A DNA stretch of 64,000 nucleotides from positions 10,181,149 to 10,245,148 of the forward strand of contig OX465103.1 of assembly GCA_949987565.1 (NCBI GenBank). Direction: 5' to 3'. The position numbers were made by a program, and so were the translations under genes. Below the pieces are notes generated by a model. That model did not search any database and was not told where the DNA came from. It saw nothing but the letters and a program-made list of their open reading frames with translations. Position 1 is the first letter of the stretch; each line of letters opens with the position of its first letter. Below are positions 35,301 through 46,498 of the stretch, one piece after another. Origin of the DNA: Luidia sarsii. Lineage: Eukaryota; Echinodermata; Asteroidea; Paxillosida; Luidiidae.

Positions 35301-38300
35301 CTTTGATCAAAACGTCAGACCCTCTACATTTTGAAAAAAACCTCACTTTTGTGACTACTTTAATTTTTTGAGTGATATACAAAAAGACAGTGTAGTGGTA
35401 TGGCCTTCTTCCTTCCTGCTGTGTAGGTTTCTCCACCTATGGCTATGATGTAAGTTTCAAATGCTGAAAACCACTTGAGTCCAGGGAACATTTGGTTCAC
35501 CTGGTTCGCCCAGAAATGCATGTGGTTCCCTCAGGGCCATCCTCGTCGCCATATGTCGTAATGGAAGGTGTGGACAAGAACTGCTCTCAAACTGAACTGC
35601 ACTTTATTCAGACCGCACATACTATATATACCGAACTCCCATGCCAATATAACAAAGGATTTAGTGGGTGTGGTAACATGCACTGGAGAGGACCTCTTAA
35701 GTAGAAATTAACATAACATAAGATTCTGCAACTAGGGGGGAAGGAGGAATTCCATTGCACTCCATTGTGACAGTTGCAAACTGCTTACTGACTAAAATTA
35801 CCAAAATGCAAATCATTAAATTTAGTGGGCCTGACGTTTCGATCCTAGCAGGACCTTTTCTCAAAGGCAGAGTGACAAGGACAACACAGATACATGTACA
35901 CGAAGGAAGGGGGAATAGAGTGAATAGGACACGGATGAGAAACAAAGGACAAAGAGAAAGGTCCTGCTAGGATCGAAACGTCAGGCCCACTAAATTTTAT
36001 GACTTTATTTTTGTTTTTACAAACGTTTGATGAATCATGGATGGGGGTTAAAAGTCAACTGAAGTCCAAAAACTTGAAAATCCTGATTTGACATCAAATA
36101 TGTTAATTGGTACATTATAATCCCAGATCAAACATAAATTTCGTGGATTTTGAAAGCTTTTTATATCAAGTTATGACCGTAGTCATTGAGGGTGCTGCTC
36201 GTTACGTCACTGGGTGAACGCAGATCGTTTTTCTCTTCCCGCGAAGGCCCTATACCTTTACACAATCAGAGTAGTTCCCCGGTGCGTTCAGTAGGTTATG
36301 CAGTCTTTTTCTCAGCAAAAACAGTCAAAAAGCTGTTGGCAGAGACGTCTTTCCACAAGCTTCATGAACTCTCAGTCGATAACAAGGATAGAGATTTTGA
36401 AAATAGTTTTGCGATGGCAACAGACGGGAACGGGTTGCAAAACCATACAAGTATGAGCCCGAATGGTCTCTGTGAAAACGAGCTTCGAAATGGACACTGT
36501 GTTGCACGCTTTGACGGGTCAGATTATTTATTTCATATTTCTGACCTGGGCAATCAGAATGGACGGTATTTTCCGTGATCCTGACTGTCTCTCAGATTTA
36601 AAAGAGATAAAGTTAGCAAAGATAAGTAGAATAGTAACAAATGTTATCACTAATATGCGCTATGCTTCTGCCACATTTTCCAGTATGGAGTGAAAAATGA
36701 CCTTTTTTGGTGACCGTTATTTTACCTTGAGAAAGGTCGTATTTACTTTTAAAATAGGAGACAATGAAATCTTAATCGATCTCATTGACTAAGAAGTCTG
36801 TACTATTGTCATTCGTTTCTTCAATTAAAATGAAATCTTTAATGACACGGTTACTGGAAAACGATTTAAAAAAAAAAACGATCCCCATCGCATGAATATT
36901 CATTTATCGACTGCACCCGTGCATACGCAGCAAATAAACGAAACGGCTTTTCGGAACGCTGCGCGCTGACTGAACTAGCGTGAAAACACCCGTCTTCCGC
37001 AATGCGCATTACCGTATACGAAGTCGCCGCTTCCATTCAGACGCCAATTGTTGTACACCTGGCTGCAGCAGCTCAGGGGTCGCACAAAGTTGATACTCTT
37101 GTTTCAATTGAAGCCAAACAAATATGTCTATAGAAACAGCTGACTGGGAACTTTTTTAACAAAACAAAAACAAAACAAAATGAAAAATTGGCATTTGTTC
37201 AAAAGATCCCAGTAATTTTTCCTCTGTTTCATTTGAATTGAAGTATTGACCATTTTCACCTATCCACTTTCTTTTTTATTTTTGATGTATTTGGTCAATA
37301 TTTCGTTTCATCTTCTGATGATGTCATACCTGGATCGTGTCCCCATTGGCGTCAGTCAAATCCCTCCACACAGTGGATTCTGCATGGGTTCTGTACTGAA
37401 TGGTGAAGGCGGAGATGTAGTAGCTAGATGTGGTGGGGTGACCCTGGATGATGATACCAGTCACTGCTGTGTAGTTGCCCAGGTCGACTTGATACCACTG
37501 GTTCCCAGTAGTACTGCTTGGTCGCCAGCAATTGGTAGCTAAGTCGAAATTCTTAATGATTAATACATGCATGCGTTTGCTTTTATTGGTCAAAGGGATG
37601 GCGAGCAGTTATTTGTCCCATCAATCTTCTTGAAATAAGAGAGAGTAATAAAGAAGTATATATTTCCATCATTTACATACACAATCTACCGTCAGTCACA
37701 GTCTCTACATAAAGACGTGTACAGCAAGAACATTTCGAACTCTCAGCTTAAGATCCATATCTGATAGCTATTATCAAGAAAACAAATCATAATACGGGTT
37801 TTTGCTTTGGTAGTTTTGAGATGGATGCTCTACTTTGAATACAATGACCCAGATCCTACAAAAGCCCAATTTGTGAAATTTGTGAAATTTGAAAAGAAAT
37901 TTAAATTGAACGAGAATCGAACCGGCGAGCTCTGTTTAACGTACGAACGTTCTAACCACTTGAGCCCTTAGTGGAGGCCTATACAATCAAAATAGTCAAC
38001 TATAGTTTGGGTCGTTTTGGTGGTTTCAGAAAGCCCCTGCATGCAGGTTACAAGAAAACGTACCGACATTGAGACGAGCATATCGAGTATAGTAGCCGCC
38101 ATAAGAAGACGATGCAGTCAGACTACTATCAGGGATCGCTTTACTCTGCATCCCCAATGGTCCAGTGTCACACGGAGCTCCTACAAAAAGGACCAAGAAT
38201 CAAAATTTAACCTGTACAAGTAATCGTAAGGAGTAAATGGATCACCATTCTTTGATACCATAATAGTCGGTTCACCAAAACCCCCTACATCTGCATACCC

Positions 38301-41300
38301 TTCCATTAAATCCAATCCTAGTCTGTGTACCAGTTTTCCTTCTTTGATCCCTTCCACTGGCATATTCTTCCATTAAATCCATCCCTAGTCTGTTGCCAGC
38401 TTACCTTCTTTGATCCCTTCTACTGGCATACCCTTCCATTAAATCCAACCCTAGTCTGTGTACCAGTTTTCCTTCTTTGATCCCTTCCACTGGCATACTC
38501 TTCCATTAAATCCATCCCTAGTCTGTTGCCAGCTTACCTTCTTTCATCCCTTCTACTGGCATACCCTTCCATTAAATCCAACCCTAGTCTGTGTACCAGT
38601 TTTCCTATTTTGATCCCTTTCACCTGCATACCCTTCCATTAAATCCAACCCTAGTGTGTGAACCAACTTACCTTCTTTGATCCCTTCCACCTGCATACTC
38701 TTCCATTAAATCCAACCTATAGTCTATGTACCAGCTTTCCTTCTTTGATCCCTCCCACCTGCATGTACCACTTTTCCTTCTTTGATCCCTTCCACCTGCA
38801 TACCCTTCCATCAAATCCAACCCTAGTCTGTGTACCAGCATTCCTTCTTTGATCCCTTCCACCTGCATACCCTTCCTCTGTTTCCCATCTTTTGTCATCC
38901 GGATCATAATAACTAATTTCTTCCATCGCTGTTTTGTTTGTCATTGGCATTCTACCTTTGAGCATGGTCCTGCCCAGGATCGAAACATCAGTCACTGTAA
39001 TGATTTTATTAGACACTATTCCAGACTTACTCGTTAAGTGAGTGGCGCTGGTCACGTCATGGTCACCGGTTGCGTGTGCTGAACACAATTCTTAAAAGTC
39101 AAAGAGAAGATGACATCGTCCATGAAATGTTTTTATTTAAACGAATGATTAGCCTATATTGGATTTAGTGGTTGAAACGGTCGATAGTAGGCAGTCTAAA
39201 ACGAAAGTTAGGTTTTCAAATCCTTCAAACAACTTACTTCAGATTGAAAAATACTAATCTCCTAAATTATTCCAATCCCAATTCCCAGCCCTTCAGCGAC
39301 CTACTTATTATATTCTTTCCTTCCCTTAATTGATAAGCCCTACACGTATATATTATGTCCTCTCTCAAACCAGGAATCTTATTGGCTGACATCTCAGATA
39401 TGTATCCCAATATCCCAATATCCCAATATCCCAATATGTATGTTTACCCAGAATTTAAGTTCGACCGACATTACCATCAACAATGCAAAATACTCTTATA
39501 CTCGCGACTACTCTGACACTAATCTTTAAAGATTTAATGAGGATTTAATGAGGATTTGTTCCAGTGATTGGGACGATATATATAATATCCTTTGGTAATC
39601 CGGGAATTGCATTCAATCAGTTCATTAGTAATCACTTATATGATAACAATATACCACCTATTCAACATTTTCACAAAACTCCAAAACAATAGTCGTAAAA
39701 CTAAGTCACCGTCGATAATTACCTAAATCACTTCTTAAAGTCATAAAAAAAGATAAAAAGAATCTATTGCCACTATTTGTCTCACCCCAAAATTTAAAAT
39801 AAAACCAAATACACTTAATATAAATATTTTTAACTACTCTTTTACGTTCATCAAAAGCTGACTATTATGCTCGACAGTTTCAACAGGAAAAAACATCCCC
39901 AATACGTGTGTGACGATCGGACTTGAACGAGTCTACCCACACAACACAACCTCTTTCATGTATGTGTTTTTCGTCCCCTTCTTATTAATCAATGTATAAT
40001 TCTTTCATTATCAATGTCACACGTGTTAAATTTTTGTCAGCTCTTAAAACAGTTGTTAGTTATCGCATAATAAATCATTGTGTCTCAAAATATGTACTGT
40101 ATTAACGAGACCCGGATGTAACCGTTGCGTACTGTACTTGGCCGTGGCGTACGTTACTGTGCAACTTTCTCTCTCCGACTGCTGTCGTGAGCCTGACATT
40201 TTCATCCCGAAATCTTTCTCGAATGTGCTGACACTGTATGTGTCATGTATCCAAACCAGAATGAGTGTTTCAATCTAAGATCATAGTATTATGTTGTCTT
40301 GGTCTGAGCTTCCAACATTTATCAAATCTTGTATTTTTGAGAGGTTTTAGCCTGCAGTGTTGGCTGCAAGTTTACGTTGCTTTGTGGAAGTTTCCAGGGT
40401 CTTTGGACTCGAAGGCCTCTGTATGTACCGTCACCCTACGACTATTTCCTGTGCACTAATTTTTCCCGTGTAGAATCGACCAACTTGAGAGAGAGCAGGA
40501 TTTGCACAGTGCCTCTTTTATAGCTTCTCTTTTACAGCATCTCTTTTAGAGTGCCTCTTCTTGTCTCTTTTAAAACTCTTCTCTTGAATTGACTCTTTTA
40601 CAATTCCTCTTTGCTAGTTGTTCTTTTCTCTAGCCTCTATCGATCACTCTTTTCTGATTGCCGGCCTATTTCGCTATATTTCTCACTCTTTGCCTATTTC
40701 TAAAAATGTGTTTGTGTACTATGTTAAGTAACACAATCTATTTAGTTAGTCCTTGTCTATCGTGTTTTTGTGCTTTTTATTGATATTAGGGATTACTGTT
40801 CTATTTGATTGCATCACTTGCATTAAGCCCTCTTCCTGCCGTTTACGGTCTGAATTAGCATGAGCGTCCCTTTCCCGTCTCAGTGCAGTGGGGCCCAGTA
40901 TTGCAATGGGGCCCATTACTTACAAGCTGTGCTTATGGGTCCCTCTACTGTATCACATTTTATATAAAGTTATCACTTAATGTGCCAGTCTCTTCCCTAT
41001 TAAGTGTGCTCATCATTATCTCTGATGTACATTCTGGGATAATGTGCAGACATGTACATTGTAGATTGATGTTGATTGATGCAGCTCGGGGATCACAAAG
41101 TTTTCTCAATCCATTTCAAACAAATATCAAACAAATTAGTTCAGTCAAACAAATAAAATTCATTTAATCCTCTTTTATTTATTTCAACTAGATGGTCGAT
41201 AAATGCTTTTCGTTGCAACGAAGGCTAATGAAGGTCAGTCTATATAAGTCTCTAGGGGCTTTCATTCGGCTCTTATCATTGTTAGACTAGCAAAGCTATT

Positions 41301-41910
41301 TGGCACATCGTTCAGTAAGTCAGACGATATTCAAACGAAGGCAATTGTAAAATATGGTACTGCTTGAATTTGTAATAGTAATACCGTTGTTTGTAACGTG
41401 CTCCGTATGGTGGAATTGCCAACCAGTATGGCCAGTATATGATGTATCTTTTCCCTAAGAATAGCCCGACCATACTCATGATCCGTCCTGCCTATACCCT
41501 TCCTTCAGAACCATCGATTCCTAAAGTTTGCCGCCATTCAACAAGCAGGCGAATAGCCCGCTGTGGGTGGACACTTTCGTGGGTAATTTGGAATATATCT
41601 GGCTTTAAATGTGGCCCTTTTTGACTTTAGAACTGGAGGAGTCCATCCCAAAATCCTTGCAGAAATAAGGCGTGGACTGCTACACATTTTGGGGTGAGTT
41701 TACCTTGAGGTAATTATCAGAAAATCAAATCGGCTAAGAACACCAAAATTGAAATGAAAATGAGAGATGAAGGTCCAATCTACAATTTGGGGTTAACATT
41801 TATCGCCCAGAAAACAACTGAAATGAGTAAGAGTGTAACTTACCAGAGGACAGCGCGAGTAAGGTGAGAGCAAGGCCAACCATAGGACTACTGCGCTGTT
41901 TGGCAAACAT
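32311..41910 (-). CDS. Secreted F5/8 type C + 2x SRCR protein, paralog A (7 coding exons)
   Basis: Seen on the minus strand: exons 41844-41910, 38064-38180, 37330-37538, 35048-35186, 34406-34720, 33198-33509 and 32311-32321, all with GT-AG borders. They join to 1,170 nt, 389 residues plus TGA. Residues 1-22 are a signal peptide (MFAKQRSSPM then a hydrophobic core). Residues 26-176 form an F5/8C (discoidin) domain opening with CDTGPLGM, with WYQVDLG in the middle and the closing FIRILP..LELLGC. SRCR1 covers about 179-281 and SRCR2 about 284-385; both have the GRVE, W-G-T-V-C-D and V-x-C-R-Q-L-G-F hallmarks. Each SRCR keeps the six core cysteines plus one extra (C264 and C368). All borders around the SRCR exons are phase 1, as is usual for shuffled SRCR exons. 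Known: discoidin domains bind glycans or lipids and SRCR domains bind microbial or host ligands. Inferred: a secreted recognition protein. The last exon is the least certain part. Confidence 0.87.
32754..32970. repeat. CCTTTGAGAAAGG short tandem array in the last intron of paralog A
   Basis: About 13 imperfect units of roughly 16 bp (TGCCTTTGAGAAAGG). The unit is the same as the inner arm of the dispersed palindromic MITE described below. It leaves frames open on both strands but is not a gene. Confidence 0.9.
33590..33835. mobile_element. MITE-related sequence in intron 5 of paralog A
   Basis: TTTCGATCCTAGCAGGACC at 33780 is preceded by GTTGCAAACTGACC at 33752, with a second partial arm at 33595-33630. 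It is followed by a purine-rich spacer to about 34010, like the interior seen (inverted) at 52040-52290. Confidence 0.5.
35225..35385. mobile_element. Palindromic MITE, diverged copy (intron 3 of paralog A)
   Basis: TGTAAACTGCTTAATGAC and GACGTTTGGATCTTAGCG lie opposite GATCAAAACGTCAGACCC and end in GTGATATACAAAAA, the outer flank seen in other copies. Confidence 0.5.
35768..36003. mobile_element. Palindromic MITE, best-preserved copy (intron 3 of paralog A)
   Basis: The left arm (about 35771-35875) runs from TTGCAAACTGCTTACTGACT through GGGCCTGACGTTTCGATCC to AGGACCTTTTCTCAAAGGC. The right arm (about 35950-36000) is its complement, GAGAAAGGTCCTGCTAGGAT then CGAAACGTCAGGCCC. A spacer of about 75 bp separates them. 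There is no coding capacity. Confidence 0.8.
36030..36520. repeat. Dispersed repeat, copy 1 (intron 3 of paralog A)
   Basis: Shares order and sequence with 61490-62010: AATATGTTAATTGGTACATT, GATAACAAGGATAGAGATT and ATGGCAACAGACGGGAACG, then TATGAGCCCGAATGGTCTC. The 130-codon plus-strand frame here is not conserved in the other copy. Confidence 0.7.
37890..37985 (-). mobile_element. tRNA-derived SINE in intron 2 of paralog A
   Basis: Minus strand: GGGCTCAAGTGGTTAGAACG, then GAGCTCGCCGGTTCGATTCT, giving a clear A-box and B-box (GGTTCGATTCT). The same copy sits at 53700-53795 in paralog B. Confidence 0.6.
38290..38885 (-). repeat. 67-bp minisatellite in intron 1 of paralog A (about 9 units)
   Basis: Tandem units of about 67 bp (CCCTTCCATTAAATCC..TTTGATCCC..CTGCATA), with some internally deleted units. 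It lies immediately upstream of exon 2. The unit is open in several frames on the minus strand, which produces spurious ORFs. At least three units contain CTTACCTT, which reads AAGGTAAG on the gene's sense strand. Confidence 0.92.
39150..41170. other. Paralog A-specific part of intron 1
   Basis: This stretch has no counterpart in paralog B and accounts for the longer intron. It includes short runs (CCCAATATCCCAATAT near 39405) and a CTCTTTTA-rich stretch at 40510-40650. No gene signal. Confidence 0.5.
41175..41345 (-). promoter_or_regulatory. Conserved intron-1 block with a 14-bp palindrome, paralog A
   Basis: This block is retained in intron 1 of both paralogs (B: 56180-56360) although most of that intron has diverged. 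It contains the perfect palindrome TTCGTTGCAACGAA (41209-41222) and the shared GCTTTCATTCGGCTCTTAT string. Its role as an enhancer or binding site is only inferred from conservation. Confidence 0.35.
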
Positions 41911-42042
41911 CTTGTCAACTTGTCCAAGGCCAATCCACGGATATCTAGCGGTTGCTGACTTGGTGGAGCTTTAGAGCGAACCAGCAACTATAGTCGGGCT
42001 GCGGAGAGAGGAGTCTAGTCCGATGGTGGTCGAAGTTGTGGC

Positions 42043-42049
42043 TTTTATA
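42043..42049 (-). promoter_or_regulatory. TATA box (TATAAAA) of paralog A
   Basis: TATAAAA on the minus strand, 133 nt before the ATG at 41910, in the context CCTATAAAAGCC, which is identical in paralog B. The predicted start is near 42012. A CCAAT motif (read as ATTGG on the plus strand, 42189-42193) lies about 145 bp further upstream. Confidence 0.7.
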
Positions 42050-42089
42050 GGAAACAAGTTCAATACAGGTTTCGTTTACTGCAAGCTAC

Positions 42090-42620
42090 ATGGACAGTTG
42101 ATAAAAGCCTCAGGTATTGAGACGAGTAAAAATACAAACACACTCATCACGCCATGCAGTTTCGAACCGAATCAAATTCTTGCCTCCCATTGGTTAAGCT
42201 GATGCAGAAAAAGCGATATTTCCTTATGTGTCGTCCAGGTCCTTATTTGAAAATTCTCCTGGCCGTGTAGGCTAGGTAAGTCTGAAGGAGGCTTATCACG
42301 ATGAATCGTTTCATCTCAAGTACGTAGAAGCAGGATTTGATCAACTATCATCCCATACCAACGCCAAGAATATAAACTGCAGTTCTTTTTGGTTTCGATA
42401 CACTGACTCAACAGTGTACACCTATTGGATACTGGAAAATGAATATTCAAAAGGCTGCGAAGTATTGAGACAAAAAAAAACAAACACTCATCACGCCGTG
42501 TTGTTTCCAAACGGATCTAATCTTGCCTCCTATTGGCTATGAAGTGCAGAAAATTCGATATTTCCTTGTATCGCTTCCTGATCCTTGCTTTGCTATGTCA
42601 ATCTGAAGGAGGCATACCAC
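42090..42620 (-). promoter_or_regulatory. Upstream region of paralog A with a duplicated CCAAT-containing module
   Basis: A segment of about 180 bp (about 42115-42290) recurs at about 42425-42620. Both copies share the ACACTCATCACGCC core, TCTTGCCTCC followed by ATTGG, and a GCAGAAAA..CGATATTTCCTT block. Paralog B has the proximal module (56710-56880) and the flanking GGTTTCGATACATTGACTCA block (57000), but no second module is evident. Confidence 0.6.
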
Positions 42621-43199
42621 AATTCAGGTCCGTGGGAAGCTATACAAAAGTGTGGGGGGGGGGGCAAGTAATAGTCATCCGTTCGAGATCAACCTCAAGG
42701 GCCCCTTAAAAAAACGCATTTTATTTGCTGCGTGGTGCATTCTGAGCCTTTTCCTTGCCACTTTCAAGCCAAAATTCTCGACACTTTTCCTTTAAAATAT
42801 ACCCCTTTTAATTATTTTGTTTTACCCCATTGTACATTTTTGAGTGAGACATTTGAAGTAATACCCCTTTGCCACTACGAAATGTAGGGTGATCGGGGAG
42901 ACATGGTCGATGGGTGTCATTTTAGGGGGTAATCAAGATAACTTTACACTGAATGTAATTTACGACATTATGTTCACAGGCCAAAAATGATTTATATTGA
43001 GATATTTTAGTGTACTATGTAACCATTGTGAAAATGTTTTCATATTTTAGATGAAGTAACATGTATGGAAACTTTCATAATAATTATTATGATTAGGGTT
43101 CGGCCCTGCATCGTGAAGAAATCGTGGGGCGTTTGGCTCCAACAGTCCAGTGTGCTTTCGCGTAAATAGCAAAAACCTTAACGGCATGGCGTAGGCCCT

Positions 43200-43740
43200 A
43201 TGTATTTCTATTTTATTTTTTTAGTAATTTTGTTCAGTCATTCTTTTAATCTTATTAGTCAACTTTGGTCGTGTTCATTTCCGTGAGTTACTGTTTCCTA
43301 CAACAGTTTCTTTCGTTTTCCTCTATTTTTGTTTTTTTCCCCCGTCTTTTTAATTCATATTATGGTGTATTTGTTGTTGCCTTTTCTTTCTGTTTTACTC
43401 ATCATTTGTTCATGTCTAATTTTTTGAAATTTGTCTGTCCTCGGTATTTCATTGACTTGTTTTGGCGATTTCTGGAAGTGTTGAAAATGATAGCCTTGTC
43501 TTAGCACTGTGAATTTCTAATATTTTTATGCTGATAGGTGAACATTGTACGGTGACTTCAATTGATGTGTTGGTCACCCGAGGGCACTTGTTTACTTACG
43601 ATTGCAGAGAACTAAAGATCGAGCTCCCATAGGACACTGCACAAAAAATACTCACATTAAAAGTGGAGTATTCCATACTCAAAAGTTTCTCAGGTCTTGT
43701 AACTATACTCCAAATGGTAGTTTAGACCTTATTCTCTCTT
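43200..43740. repeat. Intergenic duplicated block, copy 1
   Basis: T-rich block with ATATTATGGTGTATTT, GTCTGTCCTCGGTATTTCAT and GATCGAGCTCCC. It recurs at about 45560-45770, and its right part (TTCTCAGGTCTTG..ACTATACNNCAAAT) at 46340-46370. Confidence 0.6.
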
Positions 43741-44339
43741 TGTTCAATTTTGGTGTCCGTGGCCGTCTACATTTAAAAAAATAATTACCCCCAACCCCCC
43801 CCAAAAAAACAACAAAAGTGTAGCCGTCAAAGCCGTATTTCTGCAAGGGTTTTTGGGAAGGACCCTGCCCTTCTACAGTCAAATATGGCCAGATTTAAAT
43901 TACAAATTACTCCAAATTACACACGAAATTGAAGGTTGAACCTCCAGGTTGTCTTAGTTAAGCTTCACTTAACAATTCACCTTAACAACAATTCTACAAT
44001 ATATGAATTAATTAGCATCCAAAGACCCCCTATTAAAAACTAAAACTAAAACTAAAAACTAAAACTAAACAAGTTGTGAGTCCACACTTTACGATATTCA
44101 GCCCGGCAGAGCAGACCTCACCTGTGTCCTATCCCGACGCTTGGTGGAAAGTCCCTTCACTTCAAATTAAATTCGAACTCGGCCTCCAACCCTATTCCGT
44201 TACAGTTTCTGGGTGTTTTGCTTTAGCATTAATTTTTCAATCCATCAGACCTTCAATACCTCTTGCGGTACATACTTCAGTTAGGTTTCAATGTAAAGAT
44301 AATCGAATACTCATTATGCATTTCACCTCATTAATATGT

Positions 44340-44515
44340 TAAAATTTAGCGGGCCTGACGTTTCGATCCTAGCAGGATCTGCCTTTCTCAGAGGCAGATT
44401 TCTCTGCTTTTGAGAAAGGTCCTACTAGGATCGAAACGTCAGGCCCACTAAATTTTAAGATTTGCATTTTGGTAATTTTAGTCAGTAAGCAGTTTGCAAC
44501 ATTTTTGTATATCAC
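44340..44515. mobile_element. Palindromic MITE, compact copy with both arms
   Basis: The arms GGGCCTGACGTTTCGATCC and GGATCGAAACGTCAGGCCC face each other across about 60 bp. The outer end GTCAGTAAGCAGTTTGCAAC is followed by TTTTTGTATATCAC. Confidence 0.8.
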
Positions 44516-45040
44516 TTTAACTCATTAATATGTATGAGAAATTATTTTTTTTAAAGTTTTAATTATGGTCTTATCTTGAAAACTGCCACAGAAACTGACA
44601 AACTGTTTCCCGTACCTGATTTTCCATTGTTTGAAGGCTATCTCCTGGAAAAAGGAAGGCAGTAACTTATTTCATTTAACAACATAATTATAATGAGGCA
44701 AGGACGCGTCACTTTTTTTTTTTTAAACAATCTTCATTTCTTGGTACGGCTAACAATGTCCTTCACTCACACCCTTCTAAGAGTATGACAAGGGACATCA
44801 CACATATTTTGTCTCATTATACTTCAATGATTTGCTTTTTATTGTGAACACAGTGAACATCAATTACATTTAACGAATTTTTACATTGATATCAAAGTGT
44901 TGGAAGCTGTTTTTCTAGTACGAGTTCGAGCGGTGACGTGGCTGGCCGGACACGGCCGATGATTTGCCATCGTTGTCCCTCCCAGTTCCCAGATCCAGAC
45001 TTGGAGACAATTTCCAAACAGGAATCACTCCAATCCAAAT
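44515..45040. other. No gene supported
   Basis: AT-rich intergenic DNA between the compact MITE and the CpG-richer patch. Confidence 0.5.
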
Positions 45041-45459
45041 CAAATGCCATCAGACGGAGAGAAATCAAAAGACTCAGAATCCGATGATTCTGAGTCAGGA
45101 TTGGTCATGTTGAAGGCGGACATTCGGTAAATAATATTTGTAAAGCGAAGTGGACCGCGTGCGTGAACGGCGCCATGCCGATCCGTGCTGAGGTAAGCGT
45201 AGCGCGAAATTCTGTGGAAATCTGACACAGGTACAAAGGTCACTAATAAACAATCAGCTGCGCCGGCGCCGCACTCCGTGTTAAGGATTCGTAGTGTGAA
45301 TATACAGGGCGTTAGATAGAAAGTTACCCGGTTCACGCAGCGGCTGGTTTGGGTCAACAGTGTGAACGTTGCGTCTCTGTGATCCGTATCTAAAACAACC
45401 CAGGCTGAATTGCATGGCACAAGGGTCTCCGGACCTACCTGGGAGAGCATGGAAGCCAA
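45040..45459 (-). CDS. Uncharacterised 139-codon frame
   Basis: The longest frame between the paralogs, in a GC- and CpG-richer patch. It ends in an acidic Ser/Asp tail (SESSDSESFDF). There is no signal peptide and no recognised domain. Inner strings GTGTGAA and TTCACAC suggest it may belong to an inverted-repeat element. Low support as a gene. Confidence 0.15.
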   Translation of the reverse strand: MASMLSQVGPETLVPCNSAWVVLDTDHRDATFTLLTQTSRCVNRVTFYLTPCIFTLRILNTECGAGAADCLLVTFVPVSDFHRISRYAYLSTDRHGAVHARGPLRFTNIIYRMSAFNMTNPDSESSDSESFDFSPSDGI

Positions 45460-45529
45460 GGCGGGTGCAAGAGAGAAGATACCGAATCGCTGGAACTTCT
45501 GGAATGATTTCCCTTTTTTTTTTTTCTTT

Positions 45530-45770
45530 CTTTCTTGTTTAAAATGTTCATTAATTTTTAATTTCTTTTTAAGTCAGTTATTTCGTGTTCAATTCCGTTA
45601 TTTACTGTTTCATATCTAGTTTTCCTTCGTTTTCAGCTGTTTTTGCTCTTTTCACACCATATTATGGTGTATTTTAAGATTAAAAAAAAAATCAAGTTCG
45701 TTCGTGTTTATTTCCATTCTGTTCTCTTTGTCTGTCCTCTGTATTTCATTGGCATAAATCGAGCTCCCTT
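45530..45770. repeat. Intergenic duplicated block, copy 2
   Basis: Matches 43290-43630 through ATATTATGGTGTATTTT, TCTGTCCTCTGTATTTCAT and ATCGAGCTCCC, then diverges. Confidence 0.6.
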
Positions 45771-46498
45771 AGAACACTTGCTGCGTTCCAATCACGCCCG
45801 TGCTTATCGCGCTAACATGCACATTGCGCAAGCGCAAAGACGGAGAGTACTATGCTACATGTAGTTGCTACGCGGCTGGTTTTCACAAACGTACGCGAGT
45901 CGGACAACTCATACGCCGACGAATCGCAGCTAATGTAATGTAAACTATTAGTCCTGACGTGTGCGTGTAGAACAGCGTAGTAAATTCATGGTAAATTCAC
46001 ATTTTCGTTCCTGGCTGCAGAAGCCGCCACCGTATGTATCGTAATCTTATTGTAACCATAGTGTAACTCATGCAGTATATCGCATCGATGTCGGTAAGAA
46101 CTTTTTGCCCTTTGACCCCCTGACCCAAGTTGACCCCATTTTGTTATCAAGTTGTGAACTGGATGGAGGGAAGATTTCTGCCTCCAGTTCACGACTGGTG
46201 ACCACGAGTTACCAGACGATTGGAACGCCTCTTCACGACTAGTGAACTCGTTAACACGGTAATCACGACGCGATTGGAACGCGGCAACTGTACAAGAACA
46301 ATCGTTTCAAAGTCAAGTACGTTTTCCCACACAAATGATTCTCAGGTCTTGGAAACTATACGTCAAATAGTGGATTGCACCATCATCTGTCAGTTTCCTT
46401 TTCAGGAAAAAAACACCCCCGAAATGTGTAGCCCTCCAAGCCGTATTTCTGCAAGGTTTTTGGGATGGACCCCTCCACTTCTACAGTAAAATAGGCCA

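Noticed and set aside
36186..36578. 130-codon plus-strand frame
   Set aside because: Lies in a dispersed repeat whose other copy at 61.5-62.0 kb does not keep the frame.
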